A DNA stretch of 7,782 bases from an uncultured Flavobacteriales bacterium (lineage in GTDB: Bacteria > Bacteroidota > Bacteroidia > Flavobacteriales_D > SKUL01), in contig CALDPJ010000343.1 in the NCBI GenBank assembly GCA_937911795.1, forward strand, positions 1 to 7,782. The letters are read 5' to 3'. The first letter of the stretch is position 1; every line of letters begins with the position of its first letter. The notes under the pieces are model-generated. The model was not told where the DNA came from. It made no database searches and worked only from the letters and a program-made list of their open reading frames with translations. This document shows positions 6,630 to 7,782 of the stretch, piece after piece. A program made the translations under genes and the position numbers.

Positions 6630-7155
6630 GCCGCTAAAAATAGTTGTCACCGGCCCGGAGTGTTCGGGAAAATCCACCCTGTCGAAAGAACTTGCTCTGA
6701 AATTAAATGAGCCGTGGGTTCCGGAGTACGCAGTGGAGTATCTGAATCATCACCCCGGCGCATATCAGTCTGCAGATCTCATTGCCATTGCCAAAGGCCA
6801 GCTCGAGCGAATTGAAGCCGCTCTTCCAAAAGCCAACAAATTTCTGATCATCGACACCGGAATCGAGGTCATCGACGTTTGGCACCGCGATAAAATTGGT
6901 CCGTTGCCCGAAGAGCTTAAAACCCTGTGCAAACAGTGGAAACCCGACTTATATTTGTTGTGCAAACCGGATATTCCCTACGAGCCGCATCCGCAGCGCG
7001 AAGACGAACACCGGCGCGACGAGCTTTTTGATATGTACGAAGCGATGTTGAGCGGTGAAGCATGCATCATAATTTCCGGATCGCAATCGCATCGGGTAAA
7101 ATCCGCGATCAGGGCCATTGAAAGAACTATGAAAATTCAACCCCATCGTTCATGA
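6616..7155 (+). CDS. NadR-like P-loop kinase (probable ribosylnicotinamide kinase)
   Basis: A 179-residue cytoplasmic P-loop ATPase resembling the ribosylnicotinamide kinase domain at the C-terminus of NadR (AAA_28 type). It shows a Walker A GPECSGKST (13-21), VPEYAVEYL (35-43) in place of the usual VPEYAREYL, a Walker B-like LIIDT (77-81), and KPDIPYEP followed by the charged lid QREDEHRR (127-134). The NMN adenylyltransferase and helix-turn-helix domains of full-length NadR are absent. It would make NMN from nicotinamide riboside and so trap what the adjacent PnuC protein imports. A different vitamin substrate is possible given the YkoF-like gene. The start chosen is GTG 6616-6618, overlapping the transporter by 14 nt. 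TTG at 6622 would remove two residues and cannot be excluded. The stop overlaps the next ATG as ATGA. Confidence 0.88.
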   Translation: MDLDKPLKIVVTGPECSGKSTLSKELALKLNEPWVPEYAVEYLNHHPGAYQSADLIAIAKGQLERIEAALPKANKFLIIDTGIEVIDVWHRDKIGPLPEELKTLCKQWKPDLYLLCKPDIPYEPHPQREDEHRRDELFDMYEAMLSGEACIIISGSQSHRVKSAIRAIERTMKIQPHRS

Positions 7156-7782
7156 TTAAAGCGGAACATCATCCAGCTGGATTCCCGGAAATAGACCGGA
7201 TTTATTCGCTTCAGCGGAAACCGGAAAACCTGCAGCGCCTGAAAAATTCCACTGCTCGGGAGCGCATCGCCAAACTCCGGGAAATTGAAAAATACCTGCT
7301 CAACGAAATTAATTTAACGGCATGTACCAATGCTCTTTGGAAAGATCTGCACAAGAGCCGCGAAGAGGTGATCGCGACAGAACTGTCTACTGTTTTTTCG
7401 ACCATACAGCACACCACCGGTAATCTGAAGCGCTGGATGATGGATGAGCCAGTCGGAAAGCCGCTGGCATTGATGGGAACCAATAGCCATGTCCGCTACG
7501 AACCCAAAGGGCAGGTGTTGATTATTTCTCCGTGGAATTTCCCGATTCAGCTATTGCTCAATCCAGTCATCCACGCCGTTGCCGCGGGCAATGCAGTGCT
7601 CGTAAAACCATCGGAAATGGCACCCGCAGCATCTGCCTTTCTGGCCGGAATGTTTGCGGACCTTTTCCCGCAAAACGAAATCGCTGTTGTAGAAGGTGGA
7701 GTAGAAGTCGCAACCGCTCTGCTTCAGAAAAAGTTCGATCATGTCTTTTTCACCGGAAGTCCGCGCGTGGGGAAAATTGTTA
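7152..7782 (+). CDS. Aldehyde dehydrogenase family protein, 3'-truncated by the window
   Basis: The frame starts at ATG 7152-7154, overlapping the kinase stop as ATGA, and stays open to the window end, giving 210 residues of a protein that usually has about 450-460. It is an NAD(P)+-dependent aldehyde dehydrogenase: SPWNFP (126-131) with catalytic Asn129, the cofactor-binding KPSE (152-155) with Lys152, and FFTGSPRVGKIV (199-210) at the second cofactor-binding turn. The short N-terminus, YEPKGQVLIISPWNFP and the FTGSPRVGKIV form resemble class 3 (ALDH3-like, fatty or aromatic aldehyde) enzymes, which often use either cofactor. The catalytic cysteine and active-site glutamate lie beyond the window and cannot be checked. 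No signal peptide is seen. Its place at the end of the cofactor operon may be coincidental, and the substrate is unknown. Confidence 0.93.
   Translation, partial: MIKAEHHPAGFPEIDRIYSLQRKPENLQRLKNSTARERIAKLREIEKYLLNEINLTACTNALWKDLHKSREEVIATELSTVFSTIQHTTGNLKRWMMDEPVGKPLALMGTNSHVRYEPKGQVLIISPWNFPIQLLLNPVIHAVAAGNAVLVKPSEMAPAASAFLAGMFADLFPQNEIAVVEGGVEVATALLQKKFDHVFFTGSPRVGKIV

Overview
The window looks like chromosomal DNA of a member of the Bacteroidota. Four things point there. The atpD-atpC pair stands alone, apart from other ATP synthase genes. The beta subunit carries a roughly 27-residue insertion and the epsilon subunit is only 78 residues long. The only two promoter candidates match the Bacteroidota TTG / TAnnTTTG pattern. 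Most starts lack a Shine-Dalgarno sequence. The genus cannot be read from the sequence. There are no RNA genes, mobile elements, CRISPR arrays or phage genes, and base composition is fairly even.

Layout. The left edge holds the 3' part of an all-helical TPR-like protein of unknown function (+, 2-1240). It converges on an SDR oxidoreductase of the YghA / general-stress-protein-39 type (-, 1262-2110). A strong intrinsic terminator at 2228-2259 ends the two-gene atpD-atpC operon (-, 2290-4041). A short divergent control region (about 4078-4141) carries back-to-back promoters for atpD and for ribF. From 4208 to the right edge six genes run on the + strand with overlaps of 1 to 14 nt or a gap of 18 nt: ribF, a secreted leucine-rich-repeat protein, a small YkoF-like thiamine-binding protein, a PnuC-family vitamin transporter, a NadR-like P-loop kinase, and an aldehyde dehydrogenase cut off by the window end.

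How the genes may work together. The right half looks like one cofactor-centred transcription unit. RibF makes FMN and FAD. A PnuC-type facilitator brings in a vitamin (nicotinamide riboside or thiamine), and a kinase may trap it by phosphorylation. A thiamine-binding-type protein sits directly before the transporter. The true substrate of the transporter-kinase pair is the main open question: the kinase argues for nicotinamide riboside and NAD, while the YkoF-like protein argues for thiamine. ATP synthase is transcribed away from the same control region. I see no wholly new system. The most interesting points are this mixed-vitamin operon, the compact divergent promoter, and the placement of the secreted LRR protein inside the operon.
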